Under the pieces are notes generated by a model. That model did no database searches. It was not told the origin of the DNA and was given only the letters and a program-made list of their open reading frames with translations. This document shows, in pieces, positions 7,798 to 17,300 of a DNA stretch of 63,947 nucleotides. Both the position numbers and the translations under genes were made by a program. Each line of letters begins with the position of its first letter. Position 1 is the stretch's first letter. The stretch is taken from NCBI GenBank assembly GCA_964385175.1, contig CAYLNL010000013.1:1-63947 (forward strand), read 5' to 3'. Origin of the DNA: CAYLNL01 sp964385175 (GTDB taxonomy: Bacteria; Bacteroidota; Bacteroidia; Flavobacteriales; Flavobacteriaceae).

Positions 7798-10065
7798 ATG
7801 GCTTTCGATATTGACCGGATACAAAAAGTTTATTCCCAGTTAGCGCAACACATTGATAAAGCCCGCGACTTAGCCGCTAAACCGCTTACGCTTTCCGAAA
7901 AAATTCTCTATACCCATCTTTGGGACGGAACGCCGCAACAAATCTATCGGCGGGGAAAAGAGTATGTAGATTTCGCTCCCGATCGGGTGGCCTGCCAGGA
8001 TGCTACGGCGCAAATGGCGCTACTGCAATTTATGCACGCCGGAAGACCCAAAGTAGCCGTACCCACCACGGTACATTGCGACCATCTCATCCAGGCTAAG
8101 GTAGATGCCGAAGTCGATTTAAGAAGAGCCAACGAAGCCAGCAGCGAGGTTTTTGACTTTTTAGAGTCCATTTCCAATAAATATGGTATCGGTTTCTGGA
8201 AGCCGGGTGCCGGCATTATCCACCAGGTAGTGCTGGAAAATTACGCTTTCCCTGGCGGGATGATGATAGGCACCGACTCGCATACCGTAAACGCTGGCGG
8301 ATTGGGAATGATTGCCATTGGGGTAGGTGGCGCCGATGCGGTAGATGTAATGGCAGGTATGCCTTGGGAACTTCGCTGGCCCAAACTCATCGGTGTAAAA
8401 CTCACCGGGAAACTCTCTGGCTGGACGGCTCCCAAAGACGTTATCCTCAAGGTGGCCGGCATCCTCACCGTAAAAGGTGGCACCGGCGCCATTATTGAAT
8501 ACTTTGGCGAAGGCGCCAGAGCCATGTCTTGCACCGGCAAAGGCACCATCTGCAATATGGGTGCTGAAGTGGGCGCCACCACGTCCATTTTCGGGTATGA
8601 CGACTCCATGGATCGCTACCTCCGCGCCACCAACCGCTCTGATGTGGCGGATGCAGCGCTTGCCGTAAAAGCTTACCTGACCGCTGACCCGGAGGTGTAT
8701 GAAAATCCTGAAAACTATTTTGACGAGGTGGTGGAAATCAACCTCTCTGAACTGGAACCCCATTTGAATGGGCCTTTCACGCCCGACCTGGCTACACCCG
8801 TTTCTGAAATGAAGCAAGCTGCCCGGGAAAATGATTGGCCATTGAAAGTAGAATATGGGCTTATCGGCTCCTGCACCAACTCATCGTACGAAGATATTTC
8901 GCGCGCCGCTTCCTTAGCCCGGCAAGCTATTGAAAAGAAACTGAAAACCAAATCTAAATTCACCATTACGCCCGGCTCCGAGCAGGTGCGCTACACCATA
9001 GAACGGGATGGGTTTATAAACACGTTTGAGCAGATAGGAGCCACCGTTTTTGCCAATGCCTGCGGGCCCTGCATCGGGATGTGGGACCGCTATGGCGGCG
9101 ACCCGGAAAAACAAGACCGCAACACCATCGTTCACTCTTTTAACCGCAATTTTGCCAAGCGCGCCGATGGAAACCCCAACACGCTAGCATTTGTGGGCTC
9201 CCCCGAATTGGTTACGGCGATCGCCCTGGCGGGACGGTTAGATTTCAATCCCATAACAGATAGTCTCATCAACGAAGAAGGGCAGGAGGTGATGTTGGAA
9301 GAACCCACTGGGTATGAGTTGCCCCCGAAAGGGTTTGCGGTAGAAGACGCCGGCTATATAGCCCCGGCAGAAGATGGCAGCCGGGTAGAGGTAATTGTTT
9401 CACCTACTTCGGAGCGGTTGCAATTGTTGGAGCCCTTTAAACCCTGGGATGGCAAGAATATCACGGGCGCCAAACTGCTCATAAAAGTGTATGGGAAATG
9501 CACCACTGACCATATTTCCATGGCAGGGCCCTGGTTGCGCTACCGGGGACACTTAGATAATATTTCCAACAATTTATTGATTGGCGCCGTGAACGCCTTC
9601 AACATGAAAACCAATTTGGTGAAAAACCAGCTCACGGGCGTGTACGAGGGTGTGCCCGCAGCGCAACGCGCCTATAAAGCGGCAGGTATTTCCACCATAA
9701 TTGTGGGCGACCACAATTACGGCGAAGGCTCTTCCCGCGAGCATGCCGCCATGGAGCCTCGCCATCTGGGCGTTCGGGCAGTGCTGGTAAAATCTTTTGC
9801 CCGCATCCACGAGACCAATCTCAAAAAACAGGGCATGTTGGCGCTCACCTTTGCCAACGAAGCCGATTATGACCGTATCCGGGAAGATGATGCCTTTAAT
9901 TTTATTGACTTAGAACATTTTGCTCCTGAAAAACCGCTTACCATAGAGTTGGTTCACGCAGATGGCAGCGCAGAACGCATCCAGGCGAATCACTCGTACA
10001 ATGCCGGGCAGATAGGCTGGTTTCGGGCAGGTTCGGCGTTAAATCTCATTAAGGAGGAGCATTGA
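7798..10065 (+). CDS. acn: aconitate hydratase, mitochondrial type
   Basis: The 755-residue protein converts citrate to isocitrate in the TCA cycle. The three [4Fe-4S] ligands are visible: Cys359 in G-S-C-T-N-S and Cys422/Cys425 in A-C-G-P-C. The swivel domain at the C-terminus has the expected G-E-G-S-S-R-E-H-A-A segment. Length and N-terminus match the mitochondrial aconitase branch that is usual in Flavobacteriia, rather than AcnB (about 860 residues) or the longer AcnA. The gene stands alone with its own promoter and without the citrate synthase or isocitrate dehydrogenase genes beside it. Confidence 0.97.
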   Translation: MAFDIDRIQKVYSQLAQHIDKARDLAAKPLTLSEKILYTHLWDGTPQQIYRRGKEYVDFAPDRVACQDATAQMALLQFMHAGRPKVAVPTTVHCDHLIQAKVDAEVDLRRANEASSEVFDFLESISNKYGIGFWKPGAGIIHQVVLENYAFPGGMMIGTDSHTVNAGGLGMIAIGVGGADAVDVMAGMPWELRWPKLIGVKLTGKLSGWTAPKDVILKVAGILTVKGGTGAIIEYFGEGARAMSCTGKGTICNMGAEVGATTSIFGYDDSMDRYLRATNRSDVADAALAVKAYLTADPEVYENPENYFDEVVEINLSELEPHLNGPFTPDLATPVSEMKQAARENDWPLKVEYGLIGSCTNSSYEDISRAASLARQAIEKKLKTKSKFTITPGSEQVRYTIERDGFINTFEQIGATVFANACGPCIGMWDRYGGDPEKQDRNTIVHSFNRNFAKRADGNPNTLAFVGSPELVTAIALAGRLDFNPITDSLINEEGQEVMLEEPTGYELPPKGFAVEDAGYIAPAEDGSRVEVIVSPTSERLQLLEPFKPWDGKNITGAKLLIKVYGKCTTDHISMAGPWLRYRGHLDNISNNLLIGAVNAFNMKTNLVKNQLTGVYEGVPAAQRAYKAAGISTIIVGDHNYGEGSSREHAAMEPRHLGVRAVLVKSFARIHETNLKKQGMLALTFANEADYDRIREDDAFNFIDLEHFAPEKPLTIELVHADGSAERIQANHSYNAGQIGWFRAGSALNLIKEEH

Positions 10066-10104
10066 AAAACCTAATTTGGCTTACAATTGTATTCTCATTC
10101 CTCC

Positions 10105-10140
10105 TGTTTTAGATTAAGAGAGGGGAGAATTGTATCTTTG
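10105..10140 (+). promoter_or_regulatory. promoter for the AAA/TOPRIM gene
   Basis: TATCTTTG at 10133-10140 is an exact TAnnTTTG -7 box; a TGTTTT stretch at 10105-10110 could serve as -33. The leader would be about 60 nt, so the gene has its own transcription rather than read-through from aconitase. Confidence 0.6.
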
Positions 10141-10207
10141 CATTTGTATTGTAAAATGTTGGAATAAAGTCGTTGTGAGTGTTTTAGATGTTTAACGGGA
10201 TACGAGT

Positions 10208-11902
10208 ATGGTCAGTAAAATACAGATAAAAAATTTCAGGCAGATTAAAGATCAAACCGTTTATTTGGATCAAGCGGTTGTGGTTGTCGGACCCAACAAT
10301 GGCGGAAAAACGACTTTGCTGCAAGCTATCTCATTATTTGCCATCGCAATACGGGCATGGGGAACTGAACGGGTACACAAAAAGAGTAAAGCCCAAAAGA
10401 GAACAGGTGTCGCCATTAACCTGGAAGATGTTCTGAACATACCCATTTCGGAGTTTAAAGAATTGTGGACTGATTTGATTGTGAGGGAAGGCAGTTTTAA
10501 CGAAGAAGGAAAACCCATTGCAAAAAATATCCGGATTGAAATTCATGCTGAAGGATTTACGAATAATAACCCTTGGAAAACCGGGTTTGAGTTTGATTAT
10601 GGAAGGGATACGCTAATGTATGTGAGGCTTACCACTGATGAGAATGGCGAATTATACGATTTTCCCGAAATACTATTGGAAGAAAAAATAGGTTACCTAC
10701 CTTCCGTTGCAGGATTAAAACCTATTGAAGATAAACTGGAAATCGGCTCCATTCTCAGGAATATCGGTAATGGCAATACAGCAGACGTACTGCGTAACAT
10801 CTGCTTTTTGCTGTACGACAGGGAAGATAAGACGAAATGGAAAGAATTTGTCGGGCAGATGGATAATTTATTCAAGATTGAGTTAAATCCTCCTCAGTAT
10901 TTTCCGTTGACAGGCTTGTTAAAAATGACCTACAATGAAGGTTCAAAAAAACAAGTTGATTTATCGTCATTGGGCAGCGGGTCAAAACAAGCCATTTTAT
11001 TATTCGCTTATATTCTTGCATTTCCTAACACGGTAAATCTCCTGGATGAACCGGACGCTCACCTGGAAGTTATCCGCCAGCAGAACATTTACGATAAAAT
11101 TACTGACATTGCCAAAAAAAATAACAGCCAGATTATCATTGCAAGCCATTCCGAAAGTGTTCTGAACAGGTCGTTTGGAAAAGATCAGGTATTATCTGGT
11201 GTGTTTGGTGTTTTTGAGAAGGTTAACCACAAAACGTATATTCAATCTGTATTGAGAAATTATGGATATGAAGAATTTATCATTGCCCGACAACGGCCTT
11301 TTCTCTTTTATTTTGAAGGTACTACCGATTTGGATTTTGTTAAAGCATTCGCCCGGAAATTGAATAAAATCGAGTTACTCGAATTTCTGGAACATAAGGT
11401 TTATCCCTATCCTATTGGGAACGATGTTGCGAGGGTAAAAAATCATTTCTCGGCCTTAAAGAGTTTTATTCCCCGGCTAAAAGGATTTGCATTATTTGAT
11501 AATCTAAACCGGGAAATTGAAAACAACCATGATGGGCTTTATATAAAACAGTGGACGCGCAATGAAATAGAAAATTACCTGCCCCTACCACAAACTGCAA
11601 ATACCTATATTGACTCCATACGTCTTCCTATATGGAGTAATCGTTTCAAAGAAATTGTAAAAGAAAATATACCTCCCGCCGCCTATAATGATCTGGAACA
11701 CAACTTTTGGAAAACCACTAAAATAAGCGATGATTTTCTTACACCGGTTTTTGAAAAATGCTTTGATGAAGCCGGTTTTCCCAGGAACACCATGGATAAG
11801 TCAAAATTTTACCAGTTGGTTACGTTTGCAGATGAAACCCTTTTCACGGACGAAATTGTGGAAATTCTTGATGTAATGTTACGCCATTTCAAGAATGCGT
11901 AG
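10208..11902 (+). CDS. AAA ATPase with C-terminal TOPRIM-like domain (OLD/PARIS-like), probable phage defence
   Basis: The 564-residue protein has an SMC-type ATPase: Walker A G-P-N-N-G-G-K-T-T (28-36), signature S-S-L-G-S-G-S-K-Q (about 253-261), Walker B N-L-L-D-E-P-D-A-H-L-E (about 277-287) and H-loop A-S-H-S-E-S (about 313-318). The C-terminal third has a TOPRIM-like F-E-G-T-T-D-L-D-F (about 370), a F-A-L-F-D-N-L stretch (about 427) and R-N-E-I-E-N-Y-L (about 451). This order is that of OLD-family nucleases and of PARIS AriA fused to a DUF4435/AriB-like half. The second acidic residue of the TOPRIM DxD is replaced (D-N-L), so catalysis may differ. It sits alone between aconitase and convergent DUF4159, with no GajB-like helicase next to it. 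Defence is inferred from family, not shown. Confidence 0.8.
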   Translation: MVSKIQIKNFRQIKDQTVYLDQAVVVVGPNNGGKTTLLQAISLFAIAIRAWGTERVHKKSKAQKRTGVAINLEDVLNIPISEFKELWTDLIVREGSFNEEGKPIAKNIRIEIHAEGFTNNNPWKTGFEFDYGRDTLMYVRLTTDENGELYDFPEILLEEKIGYLPSVAGLKPIEDKLEIGSILRNIGNGNTADVLRNICFLLYDREDKTKWKEFVGQMDNLFKIELNPPQYFPLTGLLKMTYNEGSKKQVDLSSLGSGSKQAILLFAYILAFPNTVNLLDEPDAHLEVIRQQNIYDKITDIAKKNNSQIIIASHSESVLNRSFGKDQVLSGVFGVFEKVNHKTYIQSVLRNYGYEEFIIARQRPFLFYFEGTTDLDFVKAFARKLNKIELLEFLEHKVYPYPIGNDVARVKNHFSALKSFIPRLKGFALFDNLNREIENNHDGLYIKQWTRNEIENYLPLPQTANTYIDSIRLPIWSNRFKEIVKENIPPAAYNDLEHNFWKTTKISDDFLTPVFEKCFDEAGFPRNTMDKSKFYQLVTFADETLFTDEIVEILDVMLRHFKNA

Positions 11903-11907
11903 CTCAA

Positions 11908-12548
11908 TCATAAGTTCCCAAAAACATACCCAATAATATTAGCCCCCATCTGCAAGGCCTTGAGGCGCACCTCCGGCGGGTCGTTGTGAATTTCCGGGTT
12001 TTCCCAACCATCTCCCAGGTCACTTTCATAGGTGAAGAGAACCAGGAGCCGGTTTTCATGAATAATTCCAAATGCCTGCGGGCGCTTACCATCGTGTTCG
12101 TGAATTTTAGGCAATCCATCCGGGAAACGATATGGCTGGCTAAAGATAGGATGTTGCGCCGGTAATTCCGTCAATTCCTTGTCAGGGAACAACCTGCCCA
12201 GTTCCCTCCGAATGTAAGGCTCCATTCCATAATTATCATCAATATGCAAAAAACCTCCCGCTAACAGGTATGTTCTCAGGTTTTCAATGGCTTCCTCACT
12301 AAAATACACATTCCCATGCCCCGTAGCGTGAATAAACGGGTAAAGAAACAGGTCGCTGCTCTCTGGCGTTACCACTTTAGGAACGTCTGCTATAACGGTA
12401 TGAATGTTTTCGTTACAAAACTTTATGAGATTCGGCAGCGAAGTAGGGTTAGCATACCAGTCGCCCCCCCCCCGCTATATTTTAAAACCGCTATCTCCTG
12501 GGCGACAATTCCCTGAAAAATAAACAAAAAACCTATCAAAAACCGCAT
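11908..12548 (-). pseudogene. DUF4159 protein, frameshifted at a 10-base homopolymer
   Basis: An ATG at 12548 begins a signal peptide (Arg-Phe-Leu-Ile-Gly-Phe..., cleavage near Val-Ala-Gln) and runs into Lys-Tyr-Ser-Gly-Gly-Gly, where the frame is lost at a run of ten G on the coding strand (12464-12473). The rest of the protein continues in another frame to 11908 and contains the DUF4159 features H-A-T-G-H-G-N, G-G-F-L-H-I-D-D-N-Y-G and a conserved C-terminus. Eight or eleven G would restore one 213- or 214-codon frame, and eight would give the expected S-G-G-G-D-W. It lies 3 nt after rsmE in the tsaD operon. Possible causes are sequencing error, phase variation or transcriptional slippage. 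DUF4159 proteins are periplasmic with GATase-like folds; their role is not known to me. Confidence 0.85.
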
Positions 12549-12551
12549 TTT

Positions 12552-13256
12552 TTAGGAGTTAATAAGGGCTATCGTGTAGCAAGCTGCCAGCGCTGCCGTT
12601 TCCGTGCGCAGGCGCGTGGCGCCCAAAGATACGGGAAGAAACCCATTACCCAACGCCATTTCTACCTCTTTTTCAGAAAAATCGCCCTCCGGTCCAATAA
12701 GTACAGTTATCGCATTGCCCGGGAGCGCCTTTTTAGCCAGTAATTCCCGCACTCCTTCCCTGCAATGAGCCATAAAACCCTGCCCCTTTACAGATCTTTC
12801 CATAAAATTAAGAAAATGTACCGGTGTATGTAAACGGGGTAAATAACATTGAAGAGATTGTTTCATGGCAGCAACCATAATTTTTTTCAGCCGCTCTAAT
12901 TTTACTACATCTCTTTCAGAATTTTGACAAATAAGCAAAGTAATTTCGTCAACCCCTATCTCCGTTGCCTTTTCCACAAACCATTCTAAGCGGTCGGGCA
13001 TTTTTGGCGGCGCTACCGCTATGTGCAGGGAGTAGTTTCGGGAGGGTTTATGGGTTACACTGGTAATTTCCAAGCTGCAATTTTTAGGAGTAACAGTAAG
13101 CAATGCGGCACTGAATAGCTCACCTTTACCATTAGTAAACCACACCGTATCGCCTTCTCTTTTTCTCAGCGCTTTTACCAAATGCCCGCTTTCTTCCTCG
13201 TTTAAGGTAAAGACAGATGTGGTAGGCTCAATATCCGGATGGTAGAAAAGTTGCAT
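12552..13256 (-). CDS. rsmE: 16S rRNA (uracil(1498)-N(3))-methyltransferase RsmE
   Basis: The 234-residue protein has the N-terminal PUA-like part and the SPOUT methyltransferase knot: P-D-R-L-E-W-F-V-E-K-A-T-E-I-G-V near residue 95, L-I-G-P-E-G-D-F-S near 188 and the terminal S-L-G-A-T-R-L-R-T-E-T-A-A. It methylates U1498 of 16S rRNA with SAM. Length fits the family. It sits 5 nt downstream of tsaD, so it is in the same operon. Confidence 0.95.
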   Translation of the reverse strand: MQLFYHPDIEPTTSVFTLNEEESGHLVKALRKREGDTVWFTNGKGELFSAALLTVTPKNCSLEITSVTHKPSRNYSLHIAVAPPKMPDRLEWFVEKATEIGVDEITLLICQNSERDVVKLERLKKIMVAAMKQSLQCYLPRLHTPVHFLNFMERSVKGQGFMAHCREGVRELLAKKALPGNAITVLIGPEGDFSEKEVEMALGNGFLPVSLGATRLRTETAALAACYTIALINS

Positions 13257-13261
13257 TTCCC

Positions 13262-14287
13262 TTATCTAAAATTATAACGCGCCTTAACTGCTATTTCATC
13301 CCCTGAAAAATCGCCCTTCAGGTATTTCAGGTAGCCCGTTATGGCAATCATAGCAGCATTATCCGTGCAATATTCAAAAGGAGGGATAAAAACCTGCCAC
13401 CCATAGAGCGACTCTGTTTCCTGAAGGGCTTTTCGCACCCCAGAGTTGGCAGAGACACCCCCTCCGATAGCAACCGTTTTAATACCGGTTTTTTTCACGG
13501 CTTTTTTCAATTTATCCAGTAAAATAGAAACAATGGTGTGCTGGATGGAGGCACAAATATCAGGGCGGTTTTCTTCAATAAAATAGGGATTTTTCGCCAG
13601 GTTCTTCTGCAAAAAATATAACACAGCCGTTTTTAGCCCGCTAAAGCTAAAATTAAGCCCCTCCACATGGGGTTTGGGAAATTCAAAAGCCTTTGCATTT
13701 CCTTCCTGTGCATACCTATCTATCAAGGGCCCCCCGGGATAAGGCAGTCCCAACAGTTTAGCCGATTTGTCAAACGCTTCACCCACCGCATCGTCTATGG
13801 TTTCTCCCAGGATTTCCATATCAAAATAATCCTCTACCTTTACAAGTTGTGTGTGTCCGCCACTAATGGTAAGTGCCAGGAAAGGAAAAGAAGGTTTTGG
13901 CTTTCCTTCTTCTTCTATAAAATGAGCCAGGATGTGCGCCTGCATGTGGTGTACTTCTATGAGCGGAATGCCAAGCCCCATAGCCAGGGATTTTGCAAAG
14001 GAAGCTCCTACCAGAAGCGAACCCATAAGCCCGGGACCGCGCGTGAAAGCGATGGCGCTTAGTTGTTTTTTCCCGATATTTGCCCGGGCCAATGCCTGGT
14101 GCACAACCGGCACAATATGTTGCTGGTGCGCCCGCGAAGCCAGCTCGGGGACAATGCCGCCATAGGCCTCGTGAATTTTCTGGTTAGCCACAACATTGCT
14201 CAGTATTTTGCCGTTGTGTAGAATAGCTGCCGCCGTATCATCGCAAGAAGATTCAATAGCTGCTATGTAAACATCCGGAAAACCCAA
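13262..14287 (-). CDS. tsaD: tRNA N6-adenosine threonylcarbamoyltransferase TsaD
   Basis: The 341-residue protein transfers threonylcarbamoyl to A37 of ANN-reading tRNAs in the TsaBDE system. It shows A-I-E-S-S-C-D-D-T-A near the start, the metal-binding His pair H-M-Q-A-H (114 and 118), S-G-G-H-T near 142 and A-I-G-G-G-V-S-A-N-S near 272. The first usable codon is TTG at 14287; no in-frame ATG lies upstream, so initiation at TTG is likely. It heads the tsaD-rsmE-DUF4159 operon and is divergent from tamB. Confidence 0.95.
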   Translation of the reverse strand: MGFPDVYIAAIESSCDDTAAAILHNGKILSNVVANQKIHEAYGGIVPELASRAHQQHIVPVVHQALARANIGKKQLSAIAFTRGPGLMGSLLVGASFAKSLAMGLGIPLIEVHHMQAHILAHFIEEEGKPKPSFPFLALTISGGHTQLVKVEDYFDMEILGETIDDAVGEAFDKSAKLLGLPYPGGPLIDRYAQEGNAKAFEFPKPHVEGLNFSFSGLKTAVLYFLQKNLAKNPYFIEENRPDICASIQHTIVSILLDKLKKAVKKTGIKTVAIGGGVSANSGVRKALQETESLYGWQVFIPPFEYCTDNAAMIAITGYLKYLKGDFSGDEIAVKARYNFR

Positions 14288-14316
14288 GGCGCTTTTGGAA
14301 TAAAAATTGCTCGATA

Positions 14317-14324
14317 CAAAGATA
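14317..14324 (-). promoter_or_regulatory. -7 box for tsaD operon
   Basis: On the minus strand this reads TATCTTTG, an exact TAnnTTTG. Transcription would begin about 20 nt before the TTG start of tsaD. It lies within the in-frame 5' extension of tamB, so the two divergent genes share very little intergenic space. Confidence 0.6.
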
Positions 14325-14337
14325 TAAACAGAACCCT

Positions 14338-17300
14338 ATAAAAAAAATCAGGAAAATACTTCTCAGACTTTTCGTCTCTATTTTCTCTATACTGGTTATA
14401 GCCACTCTTTTATTAGCTATACCCGCCGTGCAAACAGCCATTGCTAAAAGAGTAACAAACAGGCTCAACGAAAACTATGGGGTGCATATTGATATAAAGC
14501 GGATAAAAATAACCCCTCTTCTCGGCACCATCGCTTTGAAAGAGGTATATGTAGAAGACCATAAGAACGATACGCTCTTGTACCTGGAACGCCTGAACAC
14601 CACTGTTTTAAGTGTTAAAAATATAGTAAACGGAACATTCAGGTTAGGGCGTACCACCCTCCAGGGGCTTAGGTTGCACCTGAAAACCTACCGGGGAGAA
14701 ACCGATACCAACTTAGATATTTTTATAGCTAAGCTCGAGGGAGATACTACAACGGTGTCAGAAAAACCCTTTCTTCTCAAGGCTTCCCGAATACACCTCC
14801 TACGAAGCGAATTTACCCTTGTCGATGAGAATGAGAAAGAACCCGAAATTCTTCATTTTACAAAAGTACAGGCACGTGTAGCCGATTTTAAAATAGAAGG
14901 GTCTGCCGTATTCGCCGGCATAGAAAATTTGTCGCTGCGATGGAAAAATGGATTAATACTAAACCATTTAACTACCCAGTTTAGCTACACGCCTTCTAAA
15001 ATGGCCTTTGAAGGGCTGTGTATGGAAACGGCTAACGGAAGCGCTGTAAATGCAACTATGGTTTTTGAGTATGAGCGGCAACATCTTGCCTATTTTGTAG
15101 ATAAAGTGCATTTGAAAGCCAATTTTTTAAATACCATTCTTTCCCTGAATGACGTGAATCTGTTTTATGATGCTTTTGGACGGGATAAAACAGTAGCTTT
15201 TTCGTCGAATGTAGAGGGAACGCTTAATACCCTGAAAATTAAAAAATTGGAATTAGAATCTGGAAATACGCATTTTAAAGGCGATGTGGCATTGCATGGT
15301 TTCTTTACTAAAAATGAAGCGTATAGCGTGGAAACTTATATAGCAGGTTTGGCAACCAGCTATGCCGATTTAAATTCGTTAATGCCCCGGCTGTTGGGAA
15401 AATCCCTTCCTGCCTCGTTGCTAAAACTGGGGCTTTTTCGCATGAGAGGGCACGCCGTTATTATGCCAGATGAGGTAGATACCGCTTTAGAGATAGAAAC
15501 CGCCTTGGGTGCAGGTTCTGTAGATGGGAATATTACCCGTATTCGCACCATAGACCGGGCAGCTTATAAGGGTTTCGTATCGTTCCGCGATTTTTCTATG
15601 GGAAAACTAATAGGCGATGAAAACCTGGGTGAAATTACCCTGGCCGTTGAGGTTGATGGAGAAGGGTTTACACCCGAAACCCTTCACACCGAGGTAATTG
15701 GAACAATAGACAAATTGGCATATCATAATTATAATTATACCGCCATACAAGTTTCCGGGTTGTTAAAAGACCAGCTTTTTGATGGGTCGCTAGTGGTGAA
15801 CGACCCTAATTTTAAATTTGATTTTAAGGGATTGGCCGATTTTTCTCAGGAAGTAAACGAATTTAACTTCAGAGCCTCTGTAGAGTATGCCAACCTCTAT
15901 AAACTCAACCTTGTCTCGCGCGATACCCTTTCTCTATTCAAAGGAGAAGTTAGTATGAACATGAAAGCGAATAGCATAGACGATGCAGTTGGCACCATTA
16001 GTTTTTTAAAAACTACCTATACCAATCAAAACGACACGTATTATTTTGATGATTTCTCCATTACCGCTTCTATGCAGGGAGAAGAGCGCCTGCTGGAAAT
16101 TAATTCGCCCGATATTATTACCGGCTATGTGAAGGGAAAATTCTACATCAACGAACTGGGCAAACTCGTTCAGAACTCTGTAGGGAGCATGTACACCAAC
16201 TATAGCCCGTACAAAATCTCCCCCCATCAGTATATAGAATTTAATGGCAGCATATATAATAAGATAGTAGAGGTATTCTATCCATCTGTCAATTTTGGAG
16301 CCAATACCTATATAAAAGGAAGTATGAAAGCAGATAATGGCGATTTTAAGCTTACCTTTAAATCACCCCAAATCAACATTAAAGATAATGTTATCCAAGA
16401 AGTAAATGTGCAGGTAGATAACAAAAACCCCCTCTTCAATACATACGTTGAAATAGGAGAGGTTGTAACCAAAAACTACCGTATTTCTGATTTTAACCTC
16501 ATTAACACTAAAATAAAAGATACTCTCTTTTTTAGAACAGAATGCAAAGGAGGCCAGGATAGGAGCGATGCATATAACTTCAACTTCTATCACACCCTCA
16601 ACAAAGACAAAAAATCGGTGGTAGGAATAAAAACCTCCGACCTTACTTTTAAAGGAAATAAATGGCTTTTAAATAGAGACAATGATGGTAAAAACAGGGT
16701 AATTTTCAGTAATGCCTTAGACACTATTGATATACAAGATATAGTAATGACTCACAACGAAGAGCGAATAGACCTGGGAGGTAAATTGATAGATTCTACC
16801 TATAAAAACATCCGCCTTCAGTTTAAAAATGTATCCCTACAAAATATAACCCCAGCCATAGATAGCCTTTCTTTGGACGGGTTGGTGAACGGAGGCGTAA
16901 ATCTCCTGCAAACCAACGGAAATTACCTGCCAACCGCTAACCTGGTCATAGAAAATTTTAAGGTGAATAACACTCCGCTGGGAATTTTAAAAACCTCTAT
17001 TCTTGGCAAAGACAATCTCAAACGATACGCTGTAAATATTAACTTAGAAAATGATGCAGTAGAATCTCTTGCTATTGTGGGTGACATAACAGTAGATAAG
17101 GGCGACCCTAATCTACACCTCCAGGGCAGTTTTCAAAATTTGAACCTGGAAATCCTAAACCTGCTGAAAAATGAAGCCATTTCTGATATTCGAGGCACCC
17201 TTTCTGGTAATGTAACCTGTAACGGAAAACTCAATAACCCCAATATGGAAGGCCGCCTGTTTTTAGAAAACGCCGGTATGAAAATCCCCTATCTCAACGT

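Noticed and set aside
8161..8817. 218-codon frame antisense to aconitase
   Set aside because: The aconitase frame is unambiguous with all iron-sulfur ligands; the antisense frame is a by-product of its codon use.
7798..10065. AcnA/IRP or AcnB assignment for the aconitase
   Set aside because: Length and N-terminal sequence fit the mitochondrial-type enzyme, not the roughly 890- or 860-residue branches.
11904..12119. 71-codon minus-strand frame overlapping DUF4159
   Set aside because: Different frame from the conserved DUF4159 C-terminus; shadow.
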